Shown piece by piece: positions 35,796 to 44,096 of a DNA stretch of 64,000 nt (the first letter of the stretch is position 1; each line of letters starts with the position of its first letter). The DNA is taken from the NCBI RefSeq assembly GCF_002270415.1, contig NZ_NNRI01000022.1, positions 868,001-932,000 on the forward strand. Direction: 5' to 3'. This DNA is from Mesorhizobium sophorae (GTDB lineage: Bacteria > Pseudomonadota > Alphaproteobacteria > Rhizobiales > Rhizobiaceae). Below the pieces are notes generated by a model. The model worked only from the letters and a program-made list of their open reading frames with translations, searched no databases and had not been told where the DNA came from. The translations under genes and the position numbers were made by a program.

Positions 35796-36550
35796 GCATC
35801 GGTTACGTGGCCTATCTGTTGCTTGCGCTGGTCGTGGTCATGTTCCTGTCCGCAGCCATTCGCATCCTCAGGGAATATCAGCGCGGCGTGGTCTTCACGC
35901 TCGGTCGCTTCACCGGGGTCAAGGGTCCCGGTCTCATCATCCTCGTCCCCTTCATCCAGCAGATGGTCAAGGTCGATCTGCGGGTGGTGGTGCAGGATGT
36001 GCCGCCACAGGACGTGATTTCGCGCGACAACGTCTCTGTGAAGGTCAACGCGGTGCTCTATTTCCGCATCGTCGACGCCGAACGGGCGATCATCCAGGTC
36101 GAGGACTTCATGGCCGCCACCAATCAGTTGGCGCAGACCACGCTGCGCTCGGTGCTCGGCAAGCATGAGCTCGACGAAATGCTGGCCGAGCGCGACAAGC
36201 TCAACAGCGATATCCAGGAGATCCTCGACCAGCGCACCGACGCCTGGGGCATCAAGGTCTCCAATGTCGAGATCAAGCATGTCGACCTGAACGAGAGCAT
36301 GATTCGCGCAATCGCCAAGCAGGCCGAGGCAGAGCGGCTGCGCCGCGCCAAGGTGATCAACGCCGATGGCGAGCAGCAGGCGGCGGCCAAGCTGGTCGAG
36401 GCGGGCAAGATGCTGGCCGCCGAGCCGCAAGCCATGCAACTGCGCTATTTCGAGGCCCTGCACGACATCGCCGGCGAGCGCTCGTCCACGGTTGTGTTCC
36501 CGCTGCCGGTGGACCTGCTCAGCCAGTTCATGAAGCAGCAGGGAAAGTAG
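35792..36550 (+). CDS. Slipin (SPFH/stomatin-like membrane protein)
   Basis: 252 residues. One N-terminal membrane hairpin (4-26), then the SPFH/Band 7 domain (REYQRGVVFTLGRFTGVKGPG, VPPQDVISRDNVSVKVNAV) and a helical C-terminus (AIAKQAEAERLRRAKVINADGEQQAAAKL) that drives oligomerisation. It starts in an ATGA overlap with the NfeD gene, the classic arrangement in which the protease cuts or regulates the slipin in lipid microdomains. Confidence 0.95.
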   Translation: MSIGYVAYLLLALVVVMFLSAAIRILREYQRGVVFTLGRFTGVKGPGLIILVPFIQQMVKVDLRVVVQDVPPQDVISRDNVSVKVNAVLYFRIVDAERAIIQVEDFMAATNQLAQTTLRSVLGKHELDEMLAERDKLNSDIQEILDQRTDAWGIKVSNVEIKHVDLNESMIRAIAKQAEAERLRRAKVINADGEQQAAAKLVEAGKMLAAEPQAMQLRYFEALHDIAGERSSTVVFPLPVDLLSQFMKQQGK

Positions 36551-36594
36551 GGAGGAGCGTGTAATCTTCCCCCTTTTGTGGGAGACCGGCGGCC

Positions 36595-37524
36595 TCACCG
36601 CAGCCAGGGCGGATCCGGCGCGAAGCGCTGGCCGATCCAGTCCGCGAAGGCGCGGGTCTTGGCGGCTTGTCCCTTGGCTGAGGGCGTGACGACATAGACC
36701 GCGCCTTCGTCGGCCAGCGTCCAATCCTCCAGGATTGGCACCAGCCGGCCGTCGGCGAGCTCACGGCCGACCAGCCAGTCGGTGCTCATCATCAGGCCGA
36801 CGCTTTGCACGGCAGCCTCGACCAACACCTCGGCATCGTCGGAGACCAACGGCCCGGAAACCTCGACGCGCACGTGCCGGCCCTCGCGGTCGGTCATCTC
36901 CCAGGCCGGAAAGGTCTGGAAGCCGCTGAAGCCGAGGCAGGAATGTTCGAGCAGCGCCTGCGGTGTCTCCGGCCTGCCCCTTCGGGCGAGATAGGAGGGG
37001 GCGGCGCAGAGCAGCCGGCGCCGCGTCGCCACCTTGCGCGCCACCAGGCGCGAATCCTCCAGCGCGCCGAGCCGCACGGCGACGTCGAAATTCTCGGCGA
37101 CCAGATCGACGAAGCGGTTGGAGAATTCCACCTCGATGCGGACATCGGGAAATTCGGCAAGGAATTGAGGCAGCAGCGGCCCGATCCACATGCGCCCGAA
37201 TGTGCCGGGCAGCGCCAGCCGGAGCAGGCCGCGCGGGCGGCCGCCGGCATGTGCCGACGCGGCGGCCTCGGCCTCGTCGACAGCGGCGAGGATGGCGCGC
37301 ACGCGCACCAGGAATTCGGCACCCGCTTCGGTCAGCGACACGCTGCGCGTCGTGCGATGGAGCAGCCTGACACCCAGCCGCTCCTCCAGTGATTGCAGCC
37401 GCCGCGACAGGATGGTCGCGTCACGCCCGACACGCGCCGCAGCTCTGGTGAAGGACCGCGCTTCGGCGATGGCCGCGAAGGCCGCCATTTCGGCAAGGGC
37501 GACTGGTTCTTGGGATTGCTGCAT
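36595..37524 (-). CDS. LysR-family transcriptional regulator
   Basis: 309 residues. N-terminal winged helix-turn-helix (about 9-68: SFTRAAARVGRDATILSRRL, LGVRLLHRTTRSVSLTEAG) and a C-terminal effector-binding domain. It is divergent from the quinone oxidoreductase gene at 37622, with 97 bases between starts. LysR proteins usually control the divergent gene and themselves, so that enzyme is the likely target. Confidence 0.93.
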   Translation of the reverse strand: MQQSQEPVALAEMAAFAAIAEARSFTRAAARVGRDATILSRRLQSLEERLGVRLLHRTTRSVSLTEAGAEFLVRVRAILAAVDEAEAAASAHAGGRPRGLLRLALPGTFGRMWIGPLLPQFLAEFPDVRIEVEFSNRFVDLVAENFDVAVRLGALEDSRLVARKVATRRRLLCAAPSYLARRGRPETPQALLEHSCLGFSGFQTFPAWEMTDREGRHVRVEVSGPLVSDDAEVLVEAAVQSVGLMMSTDWLVGRELADGRLVPILEDWTLADEGAVYVVTPSAKGQAAKTRAFADWIGQRFAPDPPWLR

Positions 37525-37621
37525 GATTCGCAGTACTCAAATGCAAAAGGTAATGATTATCCAGAGATAGCGCAGCAGCTAGGTTCACTCAACCCATCAA
37601 TCGACGCACCGGAGTGAAACC

Positions 37622-38632
37622 ATGAAAGCCATCGAACTGAGCCAACCCAGGCTGGACGCCTTCCGAGCCGCCACCCTGGCTACCCCCGAACCGCAGCGCG
37701 GCGAGGTGCTGATCCGCCAGCGTGCGGCGAGCCTCAATTTCGTCGATGTCGCGGTGGCGAGCGGCAATTATCCCGGACCGAGCTTTCCGCTCATCCCCGT
37801 CGCCGACAGCGCCGGCGAGATCGTCGCGCTGGGCGAGGGGGTTACGAGACTGGCCGTCGGCGATCGCGTCGTCGCCCACGCCAAGCCGCGCTGGATCGGT
37901 GGCCGGCCGCGCCCTTACGAGATGACGCAGATGCGCGGCATCTCGCTGCCGGGGTCGCTGGCCGAATATGTCGCGCTGCCGGCCAATTCGGTCGTGCCGG
38001 TGCCGGCGCATCTTTCCTTCGAGGCGGCCTCGACGCTGCCAATCGCCGGCACCACTGCCTGGAACGCCATCCGCGCCGCCGATGTCGGGCCGGGCTCGGT
38101 CGTCGTGCTGCTCGGCACCGGCGGCGTCTCGATCTTCACCTTGCAGCTTGCGAAAGCCGCCGGCGCCACGGTCATCATCACCTCGTCGTCGGACGAGAAG
38201 CTGGAGCGGGCGAAGGCACTCGGCGCCGATCATTTCATCAACTACCGCGCGACGCCCGACTGGGACGGCAAGGTGCTGGAGCTGACCGGCGGCCTCGGTG
38301 CCGACCTCGTCGTCGAGACCGGCGGGACCGCCACCTTCGCCCGCGCCATCAACGCCACCGCGCCCGGCGGCACGCTGTTCACCATCGGCTTCGTCACCGG
38401 CGCCGAGGCCACGGTCAATCTGCTGCCGATCATCATCAAGGCGCTGAGGGTGGTCGGCAACAACACCGGATCTGTGTCCGACCTTCACGACGCCGCCCGC
38501 GCCATCGGTGCAGCTGGGATCGAGCCGGTCGTCGACAAGGTGTTTTCGCCCAACCAAGCCGCCGAAGCCTACGCCCACATGGCCGCCGGCGGCCTGCACT
38601 TCGGCAAGCTGGTGTTCGGGTTGGAGTGGTGA
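37622..38632 (+). CDS. NADPH:quinone oxidoreductase-like MDR enzyme (zinc-free)
   Basis: 336 residues. GroES-like N-terminal domain and a Rossmann domain with VLLGTGGVSIFTLQLAKAAG. The catalytic zinc cysteines of alcohol dehydrogenases are absent, placing it with quinone oxidoreductases. About 40% of positions look shared with the enzyme at 52847, so the two are probably paralogues. It is likely under the divergent LysR regulator. Confidence 0.9.
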   Translation: MKAIELSQPRLDAFRAATLATPEPQRGEVLIRQRAASLNFVDVAVASGNYPGPSFPLIPVADSAGEIVALGEGVTRLAVGDRVVAHAKPRWIGGRPRPYEMTQMRGISLPGSLAEYVALPANSVVPVPAHLSFEAASTLPIAGTTAWNAIRAADVGPGSVVVLLGTGGVSIFTLQLAKAAGATVIITSSSDEKLERAKALGADHFINYRATPDWDGKVLELTGGLGADLVVETGGTATFARAINATAPGGTLFTIGFVTGAEATVNLLPIIIKALRVVGNNTGSVSDLHDAARAIGAAGIEPVVDKVFSPNQAAEAYAHMAAGGLHFGKLVFGLEW

Positions 38633-38650
38633 TCGGCGAAGATGGCGGAG

Positions 38651-38704
38651 CTGCCACTCTCCCCCCTTGCGGGGGCGATGCCCGGCAGGGCAGAGGGGGG
38701 TGGG
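38651..38704. repeat. Palindromic repeat family B (left of IS110)
   Basis: CTGCCACTCTCCCCCCTTGC followed by GGGGGCGATGCCCGGCAGGG and CAGAGGGGGG. It is oriented opposite to the copy at 40120-40165, so the two bracket the IS110-family element. Confidence 0.65.
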
Positions 38705-38709
38705 AAGGA

Positions 38710-40119
38710 TCGCCAAACTTCGCGGTTACAACCGGAAATCACTGGACGGCGCGATTGTGATTGATGGTATGGATGGCTCCTGCTCCCGGCGTCGTATTGC
38801 GCCATAGTTGGGATGTTGTCGTCCCTAGCAGAGGAGCCATCCATGTCCGAGCTTGCCACAGTTGGTATCGACCTCGCAAAGAGCGTCTTCCAGATCCATG
38901 GTGTAGACGAGAATGGTCGAGTTCTCGTGCGCCGCCAGCTTCGCCGCAGCCAGTTGCTCGCCTTTTTCGAGAAGCGTCCTCGATGCCTGATCGGCATGGA
39001 GGCTTGCGCAGGTTCTCACGACTGGGGACGCAGGCTTCAGGCGATGGGGCATGACGTCCGGCTAATGCCGCCGTGTTATGTCAAACCCTACGTGAAGCGC
39101 GGGAAGACGGATGCTGCGGATGCGGCTGCCATCTGTGAAGCCGTGACGCGCCCTTCCATGCGGTTTGTCGCCATCAAGAGCGAAGCCTGCTCATCGGTTC
39201 TGGTTCTTCACCGCACTCGGGACTTTCTGGTTCGCCAACGCACGCAGATCGGCAACGCGATCCGAGCCCACATGACGGAATTCGGTATCATCGCGGCGAA
39301 GGGCGCACAGAACGTCGATCGATTGCAGGACCAACTGGATCGGCTGCCGGAAGCGGCTCGGATGCCCGTGAGTTTGCTCTTCGATCAGTTGGCCGAGACG
39401 AACAAGCGGATCGAGCGGTTGACCGACGAGATCGAAGAGACCTACGCGCAAAACGAGACAAGCCAGCGTCTGGCTACGATCCCGGGCGTCGGCATGCTTT
39501 CAGCGACGATCATTGCAGCGACGACACCTGATGTCAGCAATTTCGACTGCGCGAGGGACTATGCCGCCTGGCTCGGCCTTACACCCAAACCCCACTCTAC
39601 CGGAGGTAAGCAGAGGGTGGGCCGGATATCGAAGATGGGCAATCGATATATCCGACGGTTGCTGTATCTGGGCGCCATGGCGCAGGTCATGCTCAGATGT
39701 AGACTCAAGCGCGAGCCGGGATCGGACTGGCTATCGAGCATGCTGATGCGGAAGAAGACGAAGGTCGTCGCCATCGCCTTGGCGCATCGCATGGCAAGAA
39801 CAATCTTCGCCGTCCTACGCGACGGCACACGTTACCAGCCGCAGGCCACTGCCGCCTGAAGGGCTCAAGGAACGGTCAGGGCAAAGTGAGGTGATGGCGA
39901 ACAAACGGAGACGAAGAACCAGGACACCCCGATCAATCCGAAGCGCCTCGAGCGCGCTCGATTGAGTGGGACCTGTTCTCCACGCGGATATTCATCAGGG
40001 CGCGCAACGATTCCATTGCACATTCAGACGCCGTATACATGGCCGCAACCGACCTGTTCACCAAACCCGATCCGACACCCTTGACCCGCAGGAGCCATCC
40101 AGATGCCGGCGGGACAGTA
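38710..40119 (+). mobile_element. IS110-family insertion sequence (ends approximate)
   Basis: A single transposase gene flanked by ~120 bases (left) and ~260 bases (right) of non-coding DNA. IS110 elements have no clear terminal inverted repeats, so the ends are estimated from the flanking family B repeats. The left part contains an inverted repeat GGATGGCTCCTGC (38771-38783) / GCAGAGGAGCCATCC (38828-38842) directly before the transposase start, which could fold in the mRNA or be part of a guide RNA. Confidence 0.6.
38843..39859 (+). CDS. IS110-family transposase (recombinase)
   Basis: 338 residues from ATG 38843. The N-terminal DEDD (RuvC-like) domain begins VGIDLAKSVFQIHGVD and includes GKTDAADAAAICEA. 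The C-terminal Transposase_20 domain has LATIPGVGMLSATIIAA, AAWLGLTPKPHSTGGKQRVGR and KMGNRYIRRLL, with the conserved serine of the serine-like catalytic site. It is full length, so the element may be active. Confidence 0.95.
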   Translation: MSELATVGIDLAKSVFQIHGVDENGRVLVRRQLRRSQLLAFFEKRPRCLIGMEACAGSHDWGRRLQAMGHDVRLMPPCYVKPYVKRGKTDAADAAAICEAVTRPSMRFVAIKSEACSSVLVLHRTRDFLVRQRTQIGNAIRAHMTEFGIIAAKGAQNVDRLQDQLDRLPEAARMPVSLLFDQLAETNKRIERLTDEIEETYAQNETSQRLATIPGVGMLSATIIAATTPDVSNFDCARDYAAWLGLTPKPHSTGGKQRVGRISKMGNRYIRRLLYLGAMAQVMLRCRLKREPGSDWLSSMLMRKKTKVVAIALAHRMARTIFAVLRDGTRYQPQATAA

Positions 40120-40171
40120 CCCCCTCTGGCCTGCCGGCCATCTCCCCTGCAAGGGGGGAGATCGTCGCCCC
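39860..40171. other. Right flank of IS110 and 3' region of the aldehyde oxidoreductase operon
   Basis: About 260 bases of non-coding element DNA followed by repeat B (40120-40165). No gene. In the IS1111 subgroup the guide (bridge) RNA is encoded on this side of the transposase, so this is a place to look for it. Confidence 0.4.
40120..40165. repeat. Palindromic repeat family B (right of IS110)
   Basis: CCCCCTCTGGCCTGCCGGCC then ATCTCCCCTGCAAGGGGGGA, inverse to the copy at 38651. It abuts the stop codon of the molybdenum subunit gene. Confidence 0.7.
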
Positions 40172-42466
40172 CTAAATCAGCTTCTCCAGCGTGATCGGCA
40201 GGTCGCGCACCCGTTTTCCAGTGGCGTGGAAGACCGCGTTGGCGATCGCGGGTGCCACGCCGACGATGGCGAGCTCGCCGACGCCCTTGCCGCCGAGCAC
40301 CGAGGAGTGCAGGTCGGGAATGCCGACCGAGATCACTTCGATGTCTGGAATGTCGGCGTTGGTCGGCACCAGATAGTCGGCAAGGTTGTTGTTGACGATG
40401 CGGCCATGGCGGCGGTCGACGATGCCTTCCTCGAGCAGCGCCTGGCCGATGCCCATGATGATGCCGCCCTTCCATTGGCTTTCGGCGAGTTTGGGGTTGT
40501 AAAGCCGGCCCGAATCCAGCGCCGACACCACGCGCGACACGCGCACCGTGCCGAAATCCTCGTCGACACGCACCTCGATGAAATGCGCGCACCAGCTGTG
40601 GCGGGAATAGTCGCCCTCCGTATGCGGCAGCGCCATGGCGATGGTGGTGTAGTTCTTGTAGCGATCCTGCGCCGTCGAATTGGCCGGCATGGTGTCGCCG
40701 GTTGCTTCGATATGGTCGCGGCCGACGCTGCCGAGCAGTTCGGCGATGGAGAGATCAGGGCCGTCACCGCGCGGCGATGAGATACGGCCATTGGCAACGA
40801 CCAGCGTGTTGGCCTGCAGCGCGTGGAACGGCGAGCGCGGATCGCTGATTGCCAGCCCCACCAGTTGGTCGAGCGCCGAGGTCGCCGCCTTGTAGACGGC
40901 GCCGGTCATGACGCCGGCCAGCCGCGACCCGCCGGCGACGCCGGCGCGGGGGAAGCGCGAGTCGCCCAGCTTCACCACGACATTGTCGGCCGGCACGCCG
41001 ACCGTCTCGGCGGCGGTTTGCGCCAGGATCGTGTAGGTGCCCTGGCCCATGTCGATCGAGGAGCTTTCGACCTCGACCGAGCCGTCGGCGAGGATGCGCA
41101 CGATCGCCTCGCCATAGGCGCGCCGCACCGGATAGGTGCCGGCGGCGACACCCCAGCCGATCAGCTGGTTGCCGTCGCGCATCGAGCGCGGCTGTGGTGT
41201 CCGCCTTTCCCAACCGAAGCGTTCTGAGCCCGCAGCAAAAGCCTCGCGCAACTGCCTGGTAGACCAGGCTTTTCTGGCGTGTGGGTCCTGCTCGGCATAG
41301 TTTCTCAGGCGGATCTCCAGCGGATCGATGCCGACCTCATAAGCGAGTTCGTCGATGGCGCTCTCGATGCCGAAGGCCGAGGGGTTTTCGCCCGGCGCGC
41401 GCATGGCGCCAGGCACCACCGAATTCACCCGCACGACATTCTGCTTCGAGGAGAAATTCGGCGTCGCGTACATGATCGAGGTGACCGATCCGAGCGGCTC
41501 GACCCACATGCCGTCCATCGACGTCTCGTTGATGCCGCGATGCACGATCGACTGGATTTTTCCTTGCCGGTCGGCGCCGATCGTCACCGTCTGACGTGTC
41601 GCCGCGCGCCCTCCGTAGCCGGTGAAGGTCTGCGGCCGCGTCATCACCAGCCTCACCGGCCGGCCGAGCATCTTGGCGGCACTTGCCGCCACCGCGCCAT
41701 GGCTGAGCGCCAGCGCCTTGGAGCCGAAGCCGCCACCGATATAGGGCGAGACGAGCCGCACATTCTCGAACGGCACGCCGAACCATTCGGCATAGGTGCG
41801 CGCCATGCCGTCCAGCCACTGGCTCGGCTCCCATACGGTGAGCTTGTCGCCTTCCCACTGGGCGATCAGGCCATGTGGTTCCATCGGCGCCTGGTATTCG
41901 CGCGGCGTGTTGTAGGCGGCGCAAATCCTGACCGGAGCCGAGGCGAAGGCTGCCTGGGCGTCGCCCCATTTCTTGGTCATGGCATCGATCGGAATGCCGT
42001 CGCCGGCCTTGGCGTCGCTGAGGTCGACAATGGAGGGGGTCTCGTCATAGCTGACTTTGACCAGTGCCGCGGCCGCAACCGCCTGCTCGAAGGTTTCCGC
42101 GACGACCGCCGCGACATGCTGGCCTGAGAAGGTGATGTCGCGCGCCAAAGGGCAATAGGGCTTGTCGGGCGGCGGTGTACCGAACCAGTCAGAGGCAGTC
42201 CTGAGGCTGATGATGGTGTCCGGCGTCAATACCTTGAGCACGCCGGGCGCTGCTTCGGCCTCGGCGGTATCGATCGAGCGCACCTTGCCTGATGCAATCG
42301 TGCTTTCGACCAGCACGGCGTAGGCGAGCCCTTCAAGCTGCTGCTCGACGGCATATTTCGCGGAGCCGGTGATCTTGGCCGGGCCGTCGACACGCGACAG
42401 CCGGCCGCCAACGGCGTCGGCGCCGCCATCGGACGCATCACCATGTCTCATGTTGTGAACAGTCAT
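40172..42466 (-). CDS. Aldehyde oxidoreductase, molybdopterin-binding subunit (set 1)
   Basis: 764 residues from ATG 42466, which overlaps the FAD-subunit stop as ATGA. This is a xanthine oxidase-family large subunit: the N-terminal Ald_Xan_dh domain (GGRLSRVDGPAKITGSAKYA) and Mo-cofactor segments YIGGGFGSKAL, APGENPSAFGIESAIDELA, SIDMGQGTYT and the C-terminal GGKGVGELAIVGVAPAIANAV with the catalytic Glu. With its two partners it resembles the E. coli PaoABC aldehyde oxidase. Substrate unknown; cytoplasmic unless moved by a partner. Confidence 0.9.
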   Translation of the reverse strand: MTVHNMRHGDASDGGADAVGGRLSRVDGPAKITGSAKYAVEQQLEGLAYAVLVESTIASGKVRSIDTAEAEAAPGVLKVLTPDTIISLRTASDWFGTPPPDKPYCPLARDITFSGQHVAAVVAETFEQAVAAAALVKVSYDETPSIVDLSDAKAGDGIPIDAMTKKWGDAQAAFASAPVRICAAYNTPREYQAPMEPHGLIAQWEGDKLTVWEPSQWLDGMARTYAEWFGVPFENVRLVSPYIGGGFGSKALALSHGAVAASAAKMLGRPVRLVMTRPQTFTGYGGRAATRQTVTIGADRQGKIQSIVHRGINETSMDGMWVEPLGSVTSIMYATPNFSSKQNVVRVNSVVPGAMRAPGENPSAFGIESAIDELAYEVGIDPLEIRLRNYAEQDPHARKAWSTRQLREAFAAGSERFGWERRTPQPRSMRDGNQLIGWGVAAGTYPVRRAYGEAIVRILADGSVEVESSSIDMGQGTYTILAQTAAETVGVPADNVVVKLGDSRFPRAGVAGGSRLAGVMTGAVYKAATSALDQLVGLAISDPRSPFHALQANTLVVANGRISSPRGDGPDLSIAELLGSVGRDHIEATGDTMPANSTAQDRYKNYTTIAMALPHTEGDYSRHSWCAHFIEVRVDEDFGTVRVSRVVSALDSGRLYNPKLAESQWKGGIIMGIGQALLEEGIVDRRHGRIVNNNLADYLVPTNADIPDIEVISVGIPDLHSSVLGGKGVGELAIVGVAPAIANAVFHATGKRVRDLPITLEKLI

Positions 42467-43446
42467 GCCGTTTCTCCCATTTTCAGGATGGCGCGGGCGA
42501 CGACGCGCGGCGCCAGTTCGATCTTGTAGTGGTTGGCGCCGTTGTCGACGGCGCCTTCGACGGCGAGCAGGCTGGCGGCGCGGACGGCGTCCGGCTCCAG
42601 CACCTTGCCCTTCAGCGCCTGTTCCACTGCCCGTGCTCGCCACGGTTTGGTCGCGACGCCGCCCAGCGCCACGCGCAAATCCCGGATGGTGCGCCCGTCA
42701 GCCTCGAACTCGATGCCGACAGCAGCACTTGCCGCTGCGAACTCATAGGATTGCCGGTCGCGGATCTTGAGGTACGTGGAACGCCGGGCGGCGGCGGAGT
42801 TAGGGATCTCGATGGCGGTGATCATCTCGCCCGGGTCGATCGCGTGTTCCCTGTCGGGCGTGGCGCCGGGCAACAGAAAGAAATCGTCCACCGAAACCCG
42901 ACGCTCGCCGAGATGGACGATCGCGTCGAAGGCGACCAGCGCGGTGGCGAGGTCACCTGGATACATGGCGATGCAGGCTTCACTGGTGCCGAGCACGGCG
43001 TGTCCCCGAGTGACACCGCCGATAGCCGAACAGCCGCTGCCGGGTTCCCGCTTGTTGCAGGCAGGGAAATTCGCCGGATCGCGGAAGTAGGGGCAGCGCG
43101 TGCGCTGCATCAGATTGCCGCCGATTGTCGCCATGTTGCGGATCTGCGCCGAAGCCGCCTGCCACAGGGCTTCGGAGACGGCGGGGAAGTGGCGCTTAAT
43201 GTCAGCATGATCGGCGACATGGCCCATTTTGGCCAGTGCACCGATGGTGGCGCCGCTTGCGCTGACTGCGATCTTGTCCAGCCCTTTGAGATGGGTGATG
43301 TCGACGAGGCTGTCGGGCTCGGCAACACCGCATTTGGCGAGATCGATGAGCGTGGTGCCGCCGGCGAGCAGCATGGCGCCGGGCAGGGCGGCTGCCTGAC
43401 GTGCCGCATCGAGCGAGCCGGCACGCAGATACGAAAAATCTCTCAT
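42463..43446 (-). CDS. Aldehyde oxidoreductase, FAD (and 4Fe-4S) subunit (set 1)
   Basis: 327 residues from ATG 43446 (MRDFSYLRAGS). FAD-binding motifs LLAGGTTLIDL and TIGGNLMQRTRC are followed by a cysteine insert (C...ACNKREPGSGC) like the 4Fe-4S loop of PaoB and 4-hydroxybenzoyl-CoA reductase. It passes electrons from the 2Fe-2S subunit to FAD. It overlaps both neighbours by four bases. Confidence 0.9.
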   Translation of the reverse strand: MRDFSYLRAGSLDAARQAAALPGAMLLAGGTTLIDLAKCGVAEPDSLVDITHLKGLDKIAVSASGATIGALAKMGHVADHADIKRHFPAVSEALWQAASAQIRNMATIGGNLMQRTRCPYFRDPANFPACNKREPGSGCSAIGGVTRGHAVLGTSEACIAMYPGDLATALVAFDAIVHLGERRVSVDDFFLLPGATPDREHAIDPGEMITAIEIPNSAAARRSTYLKIRDRQSYEFAAASAAVGIEFEADGRTIRDLRVALGGVATKPWRARAVEQALKGKVLEPDAVRAASLLAVEGAVDNGANHYKIELAPRVVARAILKMGETA

Positions 43447-43922
43447 GACTGGACCTCCAGGGCTGCCTGGCGGACAGCGGCGACAATGTGCGGATAGGCG
43501 CCGCAGCGGCAGAGATTGCCGGCCATGTATTCGCGGATTTCTTCGTCCGAGCCGGCATGGCCCTCGCGGATGCAGGCGACCGCCGACATGATCTGGCCGG
43601 GCGTGCAATAGCCGCACTGGAAGGCATCCTGCTCGAGGAAGGCAGCCTGCACGGGATGCAGTTCGCCCTCCCGTGCAAGCCCCTCGATGGTGGTGACGGT
43701 GCGGCCCTCGGCCTGCGCGGCCAGCGTCAGGCAGGCCAGCACGCGCTCGCCGTCGACATGAACGGTGCAGGCACCGCACTGGCCGTGGTCGCAGCCCTTC
43801 TTGGTGCCGGTCAGGCCGAGCCGGTCGCGCAAGGCGTCGAGCAGCGTGACGCGCGGCTCGAGCTGCAGGGTGTGGCGATGGCCGTTGACGTCGAGATGGA
43901 CGGGAATTGTCGTTTTGGTCAT
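43443..43922 (-). CDS. Aldehyde oxidoreductase, 2Fe-2S subunit (set 1)
   Basis: 159 residues from ATG 43922. Two 2Fe-2S clusters: the plant-ferredoxin-type KGCDHGQCGACTVHVDG and the helical-domain QCGYCTPGQIM...NLCRCGAYPHI. Unlike E. coli PaoA there is no Tat leader, so the complex is predicted to be cytoplasmic. The first gene of operon 1. Confidence 0.92.
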   Translation of the reverse strand: MTKTTIPVHLDVNGHRHTLQLEPRVTLLDALRDRLGLTGTKKGCDHGQCGACTVHVDGERVLACLTLAAQAEGRTVTTIEGLAREGELHPVQAAFLEQDAFQCGYCTPGQIMSAVACIREGHAGSDEEIREYMAGNLCRCGAYPHIVAAVRQAALEVQS

Positions 43923-43949
43923 GGGCGTCTGGCTCCAGTTGCTTGACGC
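43920..43949 (-). repeat. Leader shared by the two aldehyde oxidoreductase operons
   Basis: The 30 bases around and upstream of the first start codon (43920-43949) are repeated almost exactly at 47895-47924 before the second operon. Read on the minus strand both give GCGTCAAGCAA(C/T)TGGAG then CCAGACGCCCATG, so ribosome-binding site and leader were duplicated with the genes. Confidence 0.7.
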
Positions 43950-44096
43950 GGAGTCGATTGAGCTGATGTTGGGCAGGCAAGGACAGCCGGCAGACCTACC
44001 GGATCTCCCAGCTGTCCGTCCCTTCGCTTTCGCTCCGGGCATTCGTCGTTTGGAAAGCCAGGCAACTGGCCTTCTGTCCGCTACGCGGATCACTAG

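Noticed and set aside
41279..42127. A 282-codon plus-strand frame antisense to the molybdenum subunit
   Set aside because: No domain, His/Arg/Asp-rich shadow composition; the minus-strand enzyme is unambiguous.
42467..43980. Long N-terminal extensions of the oxidoreductase, glycosyltransferase and MDR genes
   Set aside because: These are shadows of the upstream gene in another frame; the ATGA/GTGA overlaps give natural starts and family-length products.
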